Below are positions 18,801-32,500 of a stretch of DNA of 64,000 nucleotides, in pieces; the first letter of the stretch is position 1, and each line of letters starts with the position of its first letter. The notes under the pieces were generated by a model. The model had not been told where the DNA came from. It ran no database searches and was given only the letters and a program-made list of their open reading frames with translations. Location: contig OY727098.1 in the NCBI GenBank assembly GCA_963402885.1, positions 22,802,717 through 22,866,716 on the forward strand, given 5' to 3'. The translations under genes were made by a program, and so were the position numbers. This DNA comes from Antedon bifida (taxonomy: Eukaryota; Echinodermata; Crinoidea; Comatulida; Antedonidae).

Positions 18801-21800
18801 ACTATCTTCAACACATACCTTGGTTTTGAATTAGCCTACCAACAGCTAGTTCTCCTTCTTGACCTTTGCACAACTCCACAATTGCTGATACAGATAGTTG
18901 ACTTGTTCGCCTTCAATTAAAGAAAAATAAATAAAAATTAGTCATGTAATAATCATATAGTAAGTACTGTATGAAAAAAAAACTGTTTGGTGTTATATTC
19001 TAAATGGTTATCCCATTTCATATGGTTGGATTAAAAATAACAAAACAATGGATAAATTGATACTAAGAAATCTAAAGAATATTTGTAGAAATTCTCACCT
19101 ATTACTATCAGCACATTTGACGAGAATAGCCTCGATTACAGATTTCAAATGCAATTGTAAAAGATGCTTCTTACTTTCTGTGTAACAAGTTTCATTCGAA
19201 ATTATACAACGCAACATTTTCTAAGAGAAATAAAGACAATAAAATAGGTTATGATACCAAATTAATGAAGTTGATTTGTTTCACAAACTATCACTTGTTA
19301 TTTTGTTTTGTTATCTTGTATTTGATGTTAATACAATTAAAATTAACTTGACACACTAATTATAACTATTGTTAGTATATTTTGTTAGATTTCAAGTTCA
19401 ATATACCATTATTTTCTATTAATTGATTACTACAGCAGTCAATCGTTTTCATTTATTACTAATGCTACCTCTATTAATGTTTTATTATGATTATTATAAT
19501 ATGTTAAATAGTAATTTATTATTTACTAGGCATAATTGATTAATAATGGAAATTTGAATTACCAATGAGGAGACATAGACTTTATACACAGGATCTTCAC
19601 ACATAACAGAAACAATATCAAAGCCAATTTGTGTGATTTCCTTCAATTCATTGTTATCGTTTCCACTAGCCTCGCTAGCACCTGCTTGGAGTACGCTCCT
19701 TATATGATGACTTATCTGGTGTAATGAAGCCTCACGCAACGACCAATCACGAGAGAAGAGTCCGCTGACTAGATCCTCACCAATAACCTATGAAGGAAGA
19801 AGGAAAAATGTAATAATTTGTATTTGCCTATATCTATTTTTAGTTATGACAAACGTAGGTATCAATATTTTCAACATCAAGACACACTCCTTACCTTTGC
19901 CCAAGTTGTGTATTGGGCCTTGTACATAGCAGGAACATTACTATTAACTGTATCAATAGCTGTTAGCATCTGAGTAGGAGATGTTTGTCCAGCAACAGCC
20001 TCAGAAGTAATGGTTGAAGTATCATCGCTGCTCAGTGGCACTGTCCATTTAATACGACAAAGAGGACAGCTTAAACTTTCATTTTCCTTACTACAATTTT
20101 CAGCCCCTTTAAACATAATATAATACATAATTAGTTCCTATACAAAATATACTTTATGGTTTGTATAGGAGGATAATATATAGGATAAATTATAAAATGC
20201 TTACAAATCATAACACAGTGATGATGCAATCGGTTGTGGCAGCCATCTTGACAGATTACTAAACTTTCACCTTCGATCATTTCCAGAAGACAAATTGGAC
20301 AGGTTTCCTCGTGAACACTGTGATTGATAAAATAAAAATGATTTAAAAAACAAAATACAGGTATACAAGTGTAGTTTATTGCAGTTTTTACTGTTTTAAC
20401 AGAAGAAAAGAACTGAAGAATGAACATAAAAAATGTATGAAAGAATTAAGATCGTGCCAACTTACTTCTGGTCACTACTACATGATGATCTACTGTCCAG
20501 GCTGTCGGTGGATCCAGTCATCTCAAGATTTTCTAGTGGGTTTGGTTCCTTTCTGTTGAGGTTAGGTTTCTTCAACTTCACCTTCCTTCGATCTAAATAC
20601 CTTTGAACTAAATCTTCAACCTGTATGTTATAAAACAATTATGCAGTTATTCACAAAATGATGATTTCTGAACATGGTGTTTTGGCTAAGTCACACTCTG
20701 AGAGATAAAAATATTTAATACATACCTCATAATTTCTCAATGTCTTGCAAAGAAGTCTAGTATCATTCTCTTGAATTTGGAACATGCGTAACATCACGAA
20801 CAACACATGCACACAAAATGGTCCTTTATTGCAACTACATGTCTAAAAAATGTACATTTAAAATGTTTAATTGCCAGATATTTGGAAACTGTCAAACTGG
20901 TCCACTAAGTATGAAAGTTAATGACATAAATGTTTAAGATATTCAGTCAGTAACATAATAGCATTTCAGTTGTTTCAGTCTGAAATAAATTGATTAAAAA
21001 ACTGATTTTGAATGTATCGGTTGAATAAATTGTTTAACTCACTCACCTGAGGTCCTACAACCACTTTGTACTTGTGATCTGGTAAGTCTCCCCCAATGAG
21101 GAAGCATTTGGGACCAATTTGATGGAGGAGATAAAGACGAGCATGCAATGCCTTCTCAACCCTCTTTCTAAAGACATCATCCGGTACAATCTGATTTCCT
21201 TCTGAATGTGGAGATGGCGTCCGACGAATTACAGTTGTTGGCGATGATGGTCTGGAATTCTAATTTTTAAAAAAGAACACATTTTTCAATTTAAAGTTTG
21301 AATTACGGTAATTATGATAAGCGAAGAGTAACGGTAGGTGATAATATAGAAAATATTCAATAATGTGTAATGAGACTTACTATAGGTGATGAGGCCCGTC
21401 GTCTGCCAATTCTTGGTGAAGATGGAGACCCAGGCCTCCCATTTACAACTTGCTGTTTAAAGGGGGAATCTGACTGTGGGGAAGGGGATCGATGTTCGCC
21501 AATACCCACATTCAATCGTTCCATAGACCCAGTGGATGCCACCATAGTTGGCTTCACAACCTAATAGTAGTAAATATTCATGTAATTGAAATAGTTAAAT
21601 ATTACTTTAATTTAGAATTGAATATTGTTATTATATCTACACTGTACTGTATTGGCCAATCAGAATGAGTATGCAGTAGTAGTTTTAATGTTTCTTAACC
21701 ACAGTCACATCCTGTAGGTCAGTCTCTAGTGTAGACCTCCTTCTTCAAGTCTATCAGGGGAATTTAATTCATTGAATGTTCTGAGAAGAATTAATAAATC

Positions 21801-22896
21801 ATACATTATTATGTTTAAATTAACAAATAAATTTACCATTGGCCCCTTCGTTTGCTTCTCTTTACATTCCTTTTTCTTCATGACTGGCATTGAGCGTAAT
21901 TTTTCACGAATTTGCTGCGAATCCCAGCGTTCATTGCCACGGGATATCCACCGTGTATCCTTCTCAGGCATCATACTAGAAAGGGGGAAAAAGGTTAATC
22001 TGTTAAATCCTAAATTGTCCACACATTGAGAGTAATGGTACTGTAGGTCTAGCTGACTGAAATCAACTATTGAGAATATAGTTTTATGAATTTCCAACAA
22101 ATGCTTAATGTAATAATAGAAATACGACTAATAGCAGTTTAATGGTGTAACAATGGACTTAACTATTACCGTTATAAGTCCTTGTGGTGTAACTGTAAAT
22201 ATTTGTTCCTTACTCTTACCACCATGTAATCATCAAACAATAGAGAAACAAAACAAACACCTTTACTATCATACCTTCATTAATTCAATAATACAAGCTT
22301 CTTTACAGCATGAAACCTTACACAACATTCGCATTTTTTGTAGGATAATTTGTGTAAAAAACAGCTCATAAAGAGTAATTTCAGTATCAGTATCTTATGC
22401 CGTAAAAGGTGTGTACTGAATAGTTGTACTGTAGTTTGAAAATAGACGTATAGGAAACTAATAGTTTCCTGTCTCTATTGAAAGATTTATCATGTGACGA
22501 AAACAAGGATTGCTGTACTTTCAATAGTGTACATCGTGTACCCCAGTGTTTCATGTAGAGTTCAGACAAACAATTGAATGTACTTTTAATTATGAGATTC
22601 TTTTAAAAGGTTCCCAATGGCTATACATACAGTGAAAGTTGTGAACTCACAATAACAATATTAAAGTTAAGTTAATTGTAGGTTACCTCTAAAGGCTCTT
22701 GCTGGTCTGTGTTTTATTTTAAATTGATGTACATTGACTACAGTACATCCTACAGTACATGGTATGTACAGTACTGTACTGTGGTAGTATTCTGCATTAT
22801 TCTGTATGAATACTAATAACATAAAAAGCAAGGGTTCACTGTACATTTGCAGATTATTATATAAACTCACCCTGCTACACTACACATAGCTGACAT
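15888..22896 (-). CDS. MAP3K1: MAP kinase kinase kinase 1 (MEKK1), 17 coding exons
   Basis: Exons on the minus strand: 22871-22896, 21837-21975, 21381-21560, 21047-21259, 20726-20842, 20466-20620, 20205-20317, 19895-20106, 19563-19787, 19099-19220, 18819-18910, 17652-18661, 17357-17488, 16931-17225, 16594-16736, 16233-16364, 15888-16031. Total 3450 nt, 1149 aa, with no frame break. Domains: SWIM zinc finger ([15 protein letters not shown]) at about 187-205; RING ([10 protein letters not shown] ... HHHC ... CPLC) at about 282-334; helical repeat/TOG-like region at about 385-650; Ser/Thr-rich linker; C-terminal kinase at about 880-1148 with GTGAFSS, AVKQ, HRDLKG, DFGTA and FMAPE. It activates the JNK/ERK MAPK cascades and has RING ubiquitin-ligase activity in vertebrates. 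Human MAP3K1 has 1512 aa, so the long N-terminus is shorter here. The start exon follows an acceptor (TTATTTAG) and codes only nine residues, so 5' non-coding exons are expected. Confidence 0.94.
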
Positions 22897-22902
22897 CTCT
22901 GA

Positions 22903-25900
22903 CTAAATAAATTGCTCTGGTACCGCCCAAAATTCAAACATCAGGAGATATTTAAAAAACAAATTCTAACTGACAAGCTAAAGTAAACGTGCAGCCCTAC
23001 TGTAGGATGACTCATCCAACACGTGAACAAATTACGCGCCAAAACCTTAGGTACAATGGTCAAGTTTACTTGATACAATTGAACAAATAAACTCCTACAC
23101 AGACGTAAAAACTACTGAGGTGAACCAAAAGATGTCTTTGTCATTATGAAACATAAAAATAAACAATGCACTTTAGTTCTCTTAAGTTCTCTAATTGTTC
23201 AGTACTATTAGTATTTAAGAGCAACTGAATTTAATAAATAATAATAATTTAATAAAATTATTCTGATTCTTTATTATACACACAAGCCAGGGAATAAATA
23301 TTATCAATAATTTAATGTGTAGCAAATTGGGTTTCTGATATTTATAAATGTGGAAAAATTCAAATTTGATCGAGCTATAAAATTAAGGGAAAATTACATT
23401 TATTATAGTATATGAAATGTTATTACTATATTTGTGATTCCTTATAAAGATCTGTAATAAATCAATCAATTAAGATTAAAAGCATGGCGACTATTTTAAC
23501 TTCCTCTAACCAACTATCAATGATTGGTAAGCCTACAAATACAGTTATCACAGTATTAAAATCATGGACTTTTACAGTATACTATTTTAACTTGCTTTCC
23601 CCCAACTATCAATCATATTGATTGGTACATGATCACGTTATTTACTTATTTTAGGAAGACAAATTCAGAGAAGTTATAAATGCCTAAAGGAAATGAATGT
23701 GGAAGCGTGGGTAGGTTTGAATCTACCCATTCCAAATTCTCTACACGTCACTGTTAAATAAGGCACGTACGAAATGTGGAAATGATACATCATATTTCTA
23801 TTTATGTTAATATTTGTTTAGTTTTTTTTATGGATATACGGACAAACCTAACAATAAAGAAAGTCTTCGCATCTTTTATAACCAACAACCTTACACATGG
23901 TGACGTGTGTTCGTCGTAACAATGGTTGCTAGGGCGATCACAGTGTCAAATCAATGACAATTCATAATTATGGATTCTTGCCAACTCAAGAAAGAACAAC
24001 ACTCATAATTTCATTTCCAATTTGTTTGTAATCTTATCTGCCAATAGTGTGATATAATCTTATTTGTTGAATCCACTCAAGTGGGTGATTTTATTTGAAT
24101 ATATTTACCCATCAAATGCTTGATTTATGGTACTTACCTGTAAAACTTAAATGAAATTAGACTTGTTCTATCAATGTATCAATTAGTGAGCAAAACATTG
24201 AATGTGTGTTGTTAGAATAATTAACAAGGATATTCTATACAAGAATAATTCAACTATTGCAGTAATAATATCATGGAATACTATAGGTATAATGTTTAAA
24301 TTCTTATTCTGTTTAAAATTAAAGATGTATTATCCCCCTGAAAAATTAATTCTTAACAATTTTTCTGTTGAATATGCCATTTTAATGTCACCAAATATTT
24401 ATCCACTTTGACCAAAAATTGGATAGAAAAAAAAAGTATTTACCTAAAAAAATGTAATTTAAAGCAAAAAATTGTCAAATTGGCTGCCAGCCAATGGGTT
24501 TTTGGTTGAATTTAACCATTTATTTTGTAATTTTATAAGTGAAAACATTAATTTTTTCCATTTTTTTTACAGAAATGATTAACTTTATTAAAGCTACAAA
24601 ATAATCTATTCAAAGTCTCATTTTATTAATCTTTATTTTTCATATTTTTGGGGGACAATTCATCTTTAATATTTTGTTTATTATTTATTTTAAATAATTA
24701 ATAAAAAAATCTACAGATGTATTTGGACTCCATAATTAATTATTAATTAATTAAATTATTTATTATATTATTTAAATATCTATTAAGAATTAGCAACTTG
24801 AAATGTTTAGTGTATTTTATGACGATACTTTAAATATGCACTTTTGATAAGTGTGTTAATATGACATACTTGTAATGTACAATACAGCAAAAACATGTCA
24901 TGTACATTACTGTACAACATGACTCAACTACACAACACTGTACATACTGCATATTGCCGTGAGGCGTTGTACAATATTTGTATTGTAAGTTGCACTACAA
25001 ATTAGCTAAGGTATACAGTACATTTGAATAATATTTATGAATTAATATACAGAGACCATTATTGAAATTAAAAATCTATCTCAACTTCCACTTAAATATT
25101 TAAACCAATAATAGTAAGTACTAGGCCAATAAACTACAAATGTTGATTGAAAAGGTCTAATTTGGATGGATACATGTTACAAACATATCATTCAAATCTC
25201 TCTGCAATTTATCGTACTGTAGGATAATTTGCAGAGCAGTAGTCATATTACTAAATATGATATTTTGTACTACTACAACTACTGTAAAGGCCAATGTACA
25301 CAGAAATAACAAGGTAAATTGCCTTAATGTATTGTATGATGATGACTAAAAATAAATGATCTAAACATAATTTTACTTTTTACTTTTTCAATTTACTCTT
25401 TAAAAGACACCAAACTCTACAAAAAATAACTCATCCAAACCAATGTACAAAATTGTTTTTTTTTTGGCATTTATATTTGTTAGTTAGTTGTAATATGTTC
25501 TCAATTTGTGTCTTTTATTTTACGTTGATTTAAAGGAATAAAGAAATTAAATTCGGTCAGCATCTCAGTATAAATTTAATTCACATTTTAAGTGTTGGAT
25601 ATCAGCTGCAATATCCAAGCAAACAGGTGTTAATACTTGTTTTTGAAAAGTAAGAATCCTAATTCTGTCACTGAAACATGAATCAACACAACTATATAAA
25701 AATGCATAAAATGCTCTGTACAAACAACAACCAGTAGGTCTGTGTTGTGGTGTCACTTCAAGACCATAAATGTGATCATTCATTATTCATTTATTTTTCA
25801 GAAAGACAATACAAATTATAGTACCAAACATACCCTACATTCAATACAGAAAGAAAACTGAAACCAGTCTGGCAGATTGTATAAAAGTGATAAAATTACT

Positions 25901-28014
25901 ACTGTATACTCTTCTTCAACAATCAAATTTATGATTTACACATTTAATCAAACTTTAATTTTTAAATATGCATCTTCATGTTTTACTGTACAGCCATAAT
26001 TCATTTATGAATTTAATAACTGCAAAGGTAGGTAGGAAGCTAAAAAAATTTTACTAAGTAAATTAAAAAATAACTCTCTATAAAATAATTATTTCAGATA
26101 ATGTATTACTTTACTGTTGAATCGCCTAAAGGTAGATTAACAGTAAATTTAGATAGGCAATCAAACGAATATGCAAAAAAATGCAAATAGTGACGCATGT
26201 ACTGCACAGTGCATTGTTCTGTCTCAGTACAACTTTAATGTGCTGAGTGAAGGGGATTACCCCCAGTCTTTATTCTGCTCAGTATAAAAGCCTTTAGAAT
26301 TCAAATTTAACTAAAATTAATTATTTATTGAGCAATAAACAAATGAGCCACAAACCATTGTGTGCTGTTTCATAAATTTGATAAAAATAACTATTTAAAT
26401 TATATACATTTTTTTTTTCATATTTGTATTTAATGTTATATCTTGGGGTTGGTCAAACTCTTTCTAACTTATATGACCCTCCCCCACATGATTACTTCAT
26501 TGTATTTATTATCCTGTATGTTATTGTGTATTGTGGAAATAAATTTAATTGAAAATATTTATGAATAATGTCAATACTGTATTCAATTCTACAATACAGT
26601 ACACACTATATTCCCTATGATACAGTATAGTACAAGTATATAAATAATTCAATACAGTCAATGCAAACTATTTTGCAGACTATTTTATAGTACACAGTAT
26701 GATTGATATTCTAATAGAAAAAATAATATATTCATTAAATGTTATTTCACCAGGGTGTATCTATGCATTATCAAACTAAGGTCTAAATAATTTAGTCCAC
26801 ACTTAATGTCAACCTTGCTAGAAACTTAGTTTAGATTAGTAGCAGATGGAATTAATTGGTGTTATGCAGCTAAAACGCAATACAAATTGCGTTGCTAAGT
26901 AGTGTCGTCATGGTAAACAATAAGGCCGAAAGACGCATTGAATTGACTATAAATTAGCTATAAACAGTGGTTGAGTATATTATATACACTGTGATGATGA
27001 AGAATTCAGGAGGGAAAATGTATTAGAAAAAGAAAATAATTTCTAATTACAATTTAAAGTATCCATTATATTAATAAGCTATGATGAGATGATGCAATAA
27101 GCAGTTAAATATCTAATAAAGTTATATTTTGGAAACTTTGTCATGTAATTTTTAATGTGACTCTTATGTAGGGTGTGGTTTTATGGTTGGTGTTGCGTTT
27201 TTAAAAATTGAAGTGCATAAGTTATGATTTACAGTATTTGTCATGATAATTATCATGATGATGATGCTGCTGATTGTTAATATGATATTGATGATGACGT
27301 CATTACAGTATATTGATATGTAATTAGTCATGTGAAAATGTATCTACTGTTAAGTGCAGAATTAGTTTTGAGTTCTTGAGTTATTAAAAATCATGCAATA
27401 AAAAATAATATTTTCTTCAAAATAAAATGTAATACCTTCCATATCCTGATGAAATTTATATTACTGTATCTTCAAGAAAAAATTAAACAATTGGGCTAAA
27501 ACAAATTCATCAAAACTATTTTGCTGTAAGTCTATAACATAGGATGCACTGTTAATATTTAATATCAAATTTTAAATTATTTTAATATATTGTTAAAAAA
27601 ATAATGAGGAATGAAAATATTTAAATTTATTTAAAAATAAAATAACAATTAAATTCATATTAAAGAATGGAAAGAATGTTGTACAAAAATAAAACAAGTA
27701 AAATACATGACAAAACAAGTTTTATAAGTATTTTTTCTTGAAATTGTTGAGAAAATGATATGTCTGAATTGTACAGAAAATTATTTTTTCATACTTTCAC
27801 AATTACATAATAAAAACAAATCGTGAAAAATAAATGTTATTATTAAATGTTTTCAGATTATCCCAGGCATCCATGCATGGAGCATCTTAACAGTTTCGCT
27901 CCACACCACCACCAGCTCAAGACGTTTTTTTTTTTAGACACGGCTTGATCTCACAAGTGGTGGAATAATACATAATAAGACTTAAAAAGACATTCAGATA
28001 AAATGTTCTCTTAC
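22903..28014. other. Long MAP3K1 5' intron or intergenic region, no coding exon seen
   Basis: About 5.1 kb of AT-rich sequence. The only structured element I can support is a TTAA-bounded MITE at 24319-24669. The stretches 22690-22800 and 24870-25030 are rich in TACTGTA/TACAGTA/TGTACA words. If the proposed non-coding exons at 28.0-28.2 kb belong to MAP3K1, this whole stretch is its first intron. Confidence 0.5.
24319..24669. mobile_element. TTAA-bounded MITE (TTAAAGATGTATTGTCCCCC family), copy 1, full length
   Basis: The left end TTAAAGATGTATTATCCCCC and the right end GGGGGACAATTCATCTTTAA are inverted repeats, 351 bp apart overall. The interior contains the small palindrome GGCTGCCAGCCAATGG. 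Partial copies occur at 54031 (inverted) and 60595. TTAA edges may be a piggyBac-like target duplication. Confidence 0.75.
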
Positions 28015-28300
28015 CTGAAGAAGAAGTGTAACTCGTTTTAAATCCAGGTACTTGCTGCAAAACCACAATAATTAGATAATCATCTTCTTGGCTGAGGACT
28101 GACGTGTTTATATTCTGCCGCTGCACTACAAAACTAAAGAATATTTCAAGAAGAATTTTCAATACAAGAATTCTTACGATGAGTCATGAGCTATTTTAAA
28201 AAAACCAGAACCGTCGTGGCGCGATCGATGAAAATGTAAACGAGTTAACCTTTTCGAAAATATAAAGATCGTATAAACACGAAATGGAAATAAAAACTAA
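28015..28300 (-). promoter_or_regulatory. Possible non-coding 5' exons and promoter of MAP3K1
   Basis: On the minus strand, 28015-28054 is a 40-nt segment between a good acceptor (TTTTGCAG) and a good donor (GTAAGA). A further donor (GTAAGAATTC) ends a segment at 28178. Joined to the MAP3K1 ATG exon, the upstream frame meets a stop (TAA in GGTTAACTCG) with no ATG on the way, which fits 5' UTR. The nearby GC-rich word GGCGCGATCGATG suggests a promoter around 28.2-28.4 kb. The assignment to MAP3K1 is inference. Confidence 0.35.
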
Positions 28301-28904
28301 ATTATCTATTACTTACTAAACTGCTTAATTTGTAAAATACTTACCGAAAACCCAATTGTTGTCGGCCTAAACAGTATTGTTGTAGTAAGTATTCTTCTTA
28401 AACTTATCTTGCGTGACGACAAAATATTTTTTGTTTGGAATGAATTTACTACCGTAGTCTTCTAACCAGAAGATGGGTCAATAATTAACGCGTGGACCAG
28501 AAAGACTATTATAAACAGATTATTCTATTTGTTTACGGGTAAAATACTTTAAAATATTAAACGTTTAAAACAATAACAAATAATTAATTAAAAATACACG
28601 TAATTATTAACTTTATCTAATTCTTCAGGTACAATGAACATTTTTATACGTACATTTGATTTTATCTTCGATATAGTTTGCTACCAACTAGGCCCAGACC
28701 TACCTAATGAGAAATAGATTGTTCTAAGAATTTGTTGAACGTTGTTGTTGGCGACAGAAAAATAAGACCAATCAAAATGAAGTTTTATAATTAAAACGAA
28801 GTTAATTAACTTATTTTTGTGTTTTGTTTCTGATTTTGGTACATCTGTAATTAGTTAAGTAATATGATATGCTACAGATAACTGTAGTGTTACTGTAAGT
28901 ATGC

Positions 28905-29210
28905 GTCATTTACCCTAGGCCTAAGGCTAGCTAGCTAGGCCTAGTAGTAGTAGGGCTACTAGCATGGAGTAATGCTACTAGCCACAGACAGAGCCTAGAG
29001 GCCTACTAGCTAGTAGAGGCGGATATGCCTACTAGTACACTACTATTAGTATTAGTAGTAAGCCTATAGCTAGCCTAGTAGAAGGCTAGGCATATTTATT
29101 AATAATATTAGGCCTAAATGCATGATGAACCTTTTAAGTTAGCAGTTGATTTTTTTTGTTTGATTCAATCAGACATTATAGCCTAGCTAGGCTAGGCCTA
29201 GTCATAATTA
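28905..29210. repeat. TAGGCCTA/CTAGCTAG-rich patch upstream of the 805-aa gene
   Basis: Dense overlapping words built from CTAG, AGGCCT and TAGTAG (for example CTAGCTAGGCCTAGTAGTAG) cover about 200 bp and thin out to 29210. Similar but shorter patches lie at 43425-43470, 43890-43990 and 51695-51800. Confidence 0.65.
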
Positions 29211-29508
29211 ATTAATACAGTATTATATTCTTTACTCCATGGTGCAGGCCACCCTTTATTTTCCAGTTAATGAGTGAAAACGCTTTCAACCGAAAATTCC
29301 TGTTTTCCTCCTGTACTGTATAGGCCTAGTATTACTATTGATTTGGCTAGTTAAGATAGTAGATAAATGTTACTGTATATATATGTATGCCTAGCCTAGT
29401 CATCATAATCCTATGATTTATTATATTTATTTTACTTTTCATTAATGTATTAAACTATTATTATAGGAGTTTGAGCATGTAAACTGGGACAAAATTAATC
29501 CATGGAAA

Positions 29509-32500
29509 ATGTCTGCAGAAAGATCATTACTGACTTTAGACTATGTTCACTTGAAAGGAAAACAATATTCAAGAGAACATGGAAAGGTGAATTTGATGTT
29601 GTACAATATTTCTATTGATTGTTAAAGTTCATAACTTTAAATGTATTTGAAAAATATATATTAGAAATTGAATTGAATTAATATTGCGATTGACTTAAAT
29701 TTATAATGACATTCAATTCAAGAAACAATTAAAGAAAAAAGCCATTCTTCTAAATGGACATCTCATCATGTTTGAGGGGAAAAATGTTTAGTATATAATG
29801 TCAGGTTGTTAATATTGGTTGATATGCCAATTGATAATTAAAATTGTCAAAAAAATCTGTGTATTTAAGGAATAATAAACTGTATATGTGTACTAAATAA
29901 AACTTTTTTTTTGTAAATGGTACTACAGCGATTTTGTAAACGCACACTTGGGGATATGGAAAAGTTTCATCAGATAGTCCCACCAAAATCTAGCAATAAG
30001 TTGTTTTCTACAATGATGTCCCTGGAATTTGATGAAACGAGGGCAGTAAATGATTTGACAGCAAAGCGTATTATAAAGAACCAAAGAGCACAGATCAAGA
30101 ACACCTTTTCCAGTAAACTCAGGTAAAGTATTTTTATTATTACATTTTATTATTACTACCTTAAATTAGATACTGTATATTGTAGTTTCTGAAACTAATT
30201 ATATACTGTTGTAACTTAATTGATGCTATTCTACTTTTTGTCTTGGTGAACATTAAATAGAATCTATTTAATTTGAATGGGTTTTTGCATTTAGTATCTA
30301 CAGTACTATAAGTTCTTCTTTCAATAGACTCCAATTACTTAGTAAGTAAATTCTCAAAATGTGAATTGATTTAATAGAAGCTGTCAGTTAGAAGAATGGA
30401 GAAGTACGCCTGACAAACAGAATCAGAAGAATAAGAAGAGGTCTTCCATTATGAACAAGAATACAAATGCAAGACCAGGAACTGCTGGTCCTATGAATAC
30501 AGTCAATATTGCTATGGTGCCCTCTATAGCTGTGAGGCCATTTTCAACAGGTAATATATTATACTAGTACAAGTAGTGGAGCTGTAGCTTGGTGGTTAAC
30601 ATGCTTGCTTTCCAATCCCAAGTTCGAGGGTTCAATCCTGACCTAGTGCCAGGGTTTATAACTCATGACTCTTTCAACTCCACTCTCTAAGCCTCAAATG
30701 AGACTTAGTTTATAAGCTCGATAAATTATAAAAATAGCTTATCCATCCTGTAATAGGCGAGTTTCTTGCTGTCGGATGCATATGAATTTATATGATTGAA
30801 GTATGAGTCTTTATTTGGAAATATGTTTGAAAAGAAGTTTAGTTAATCTAAAATGTTATTTCGTTGATAATTAGGGCCAAGAATAAGATCATCTCCTAAA
30901 AAGCAAGTGAAAGGTGAATATGTTCGTGTTCCTAACAAGGAAATGGGAGGCTTTAGAGACATAGATATTCGTAAGGTAGCCAATGAATTGCGTCAAAGCT
31001 GGGCCAAAGAAGATAAATCAGAGGACGTGAAGACCCCACGGAAACATATCAAAAGTGCAGAGCTGTCACGGTGTGATATGTCAGGACAGTGGCTTAGTTT
31101 TGCTGGTGGTGGATCAGAAGAGGGCGGTGTGGTCGATGCATTTTTAGGTATGAGAACTAAATAAGTTTCTTAAACTTTGATTTTCTGATGTTTGGTTGTT
31201 CATTAACAAAGTAATAGTAAGAATATTTGTTTGATTTATTTGATTTTGTTATTTGAAAGGTAAAGATGTTGATGAGTACTACAACATTGAAGGACAAATA
31301 GGAAATGTGGTTGCTAATCAGGTAACCAAGGGCAACAAGGTACATGTGTGTATCAATGGAGAATTGCAATCAGAAAACATGAAAATTAAAGCACGTAAAG
31401 GAGAAGAAAGGTATGATGAGAAATGAAGATTTAGTAACATAGAACCCCTCCTTTGGGATAACCCTATTTAAGGGTACACTTTCGTGTGAAACAAACAAGA
31501 GGCAATATATATTTTAACAATAAGGCAATTTAGAAACCTCCATTAAGAAGAGAACATTTTATTAAGTCCCAAAGGTGTCTCCTTAATAGTGGTTCTACTG
31601 TAATATTATATTAGTTTTATGAGCCTTTCTTACTTAGTGTTTTAAAGAGAATCAAATATTTTATTTTATGCAGATATTCTTACCATAACTTCTACACTGT
31701 ATATTTCTTATTTAACTTAACTTAATGTTCTATTTCAGTAAAGGAAAGTCATCTTCACAGAATTCTGAAGCCCAGGTTGCAAACAAGGCTCCTCCCAGTG
31801 TCATTAAGAAAACGGAGGCAAGCAGTCGAGTACCTCTCAGCTGGGAAGATCAAATCACATGTTCTTCTGTCAAAATCTTAGAACCTACTGTACTTCAGCC
31901 AACTACTTTCAAAAAGGTAAAGGCTATTTTTATATTTAAATCTCAACATATTCCCAAGGCAATAACTATAAAACTACTACAGACAGTTGTTTCGGAGAGA
32001 ACTTGTTTTGTACATATCAGTTTATCGGTTTATTCATTTTTTCCACTCTTTAGGACATGACTGAGAGGTATCCAGTAATATTTAAGAAATTAACAACTGA
32101 AGAGAAACCTCGGCCAGATCTAATGAAACCTAGCTCATATCGTGTGCGATCACGTACAAAGAACCGACAAAATGTCAACGGAATTGAAAGTTTAAATAAT
32201 CGTATTACAGTGATCACTGTTGATCAGGGCAATGATGATGACGTCGATTCTTTAGCTTCAGAAGACTATCAAGAAATCCTGCAGAGACGATTAGAGGCTA
32301 GCGAAAAGCCCCAAGATGAAAAGAAAGAACTTGAAATAGAAACTTGTAATGCTAAAAGTGAACTCAAGAAAAAATGCAGTAAAGAAGTTGTCCAAAGCAA
32401 ATCGTCGACATCTCATTGCAGCCTTGATCGAACCAGCAAGGAAAGCTTAGTAAGTATAGCGGAGACGCCATTACCTCCTGCAGCATCCTCCACAAGTTCA

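Noticed and set aside
27917-28162. 81-codon minus-strand frame near 28 kb as a protein gene
   Set aside because: Crosses good splice signals and resembles no protein; better explained as possible non-coding exon plus intron.
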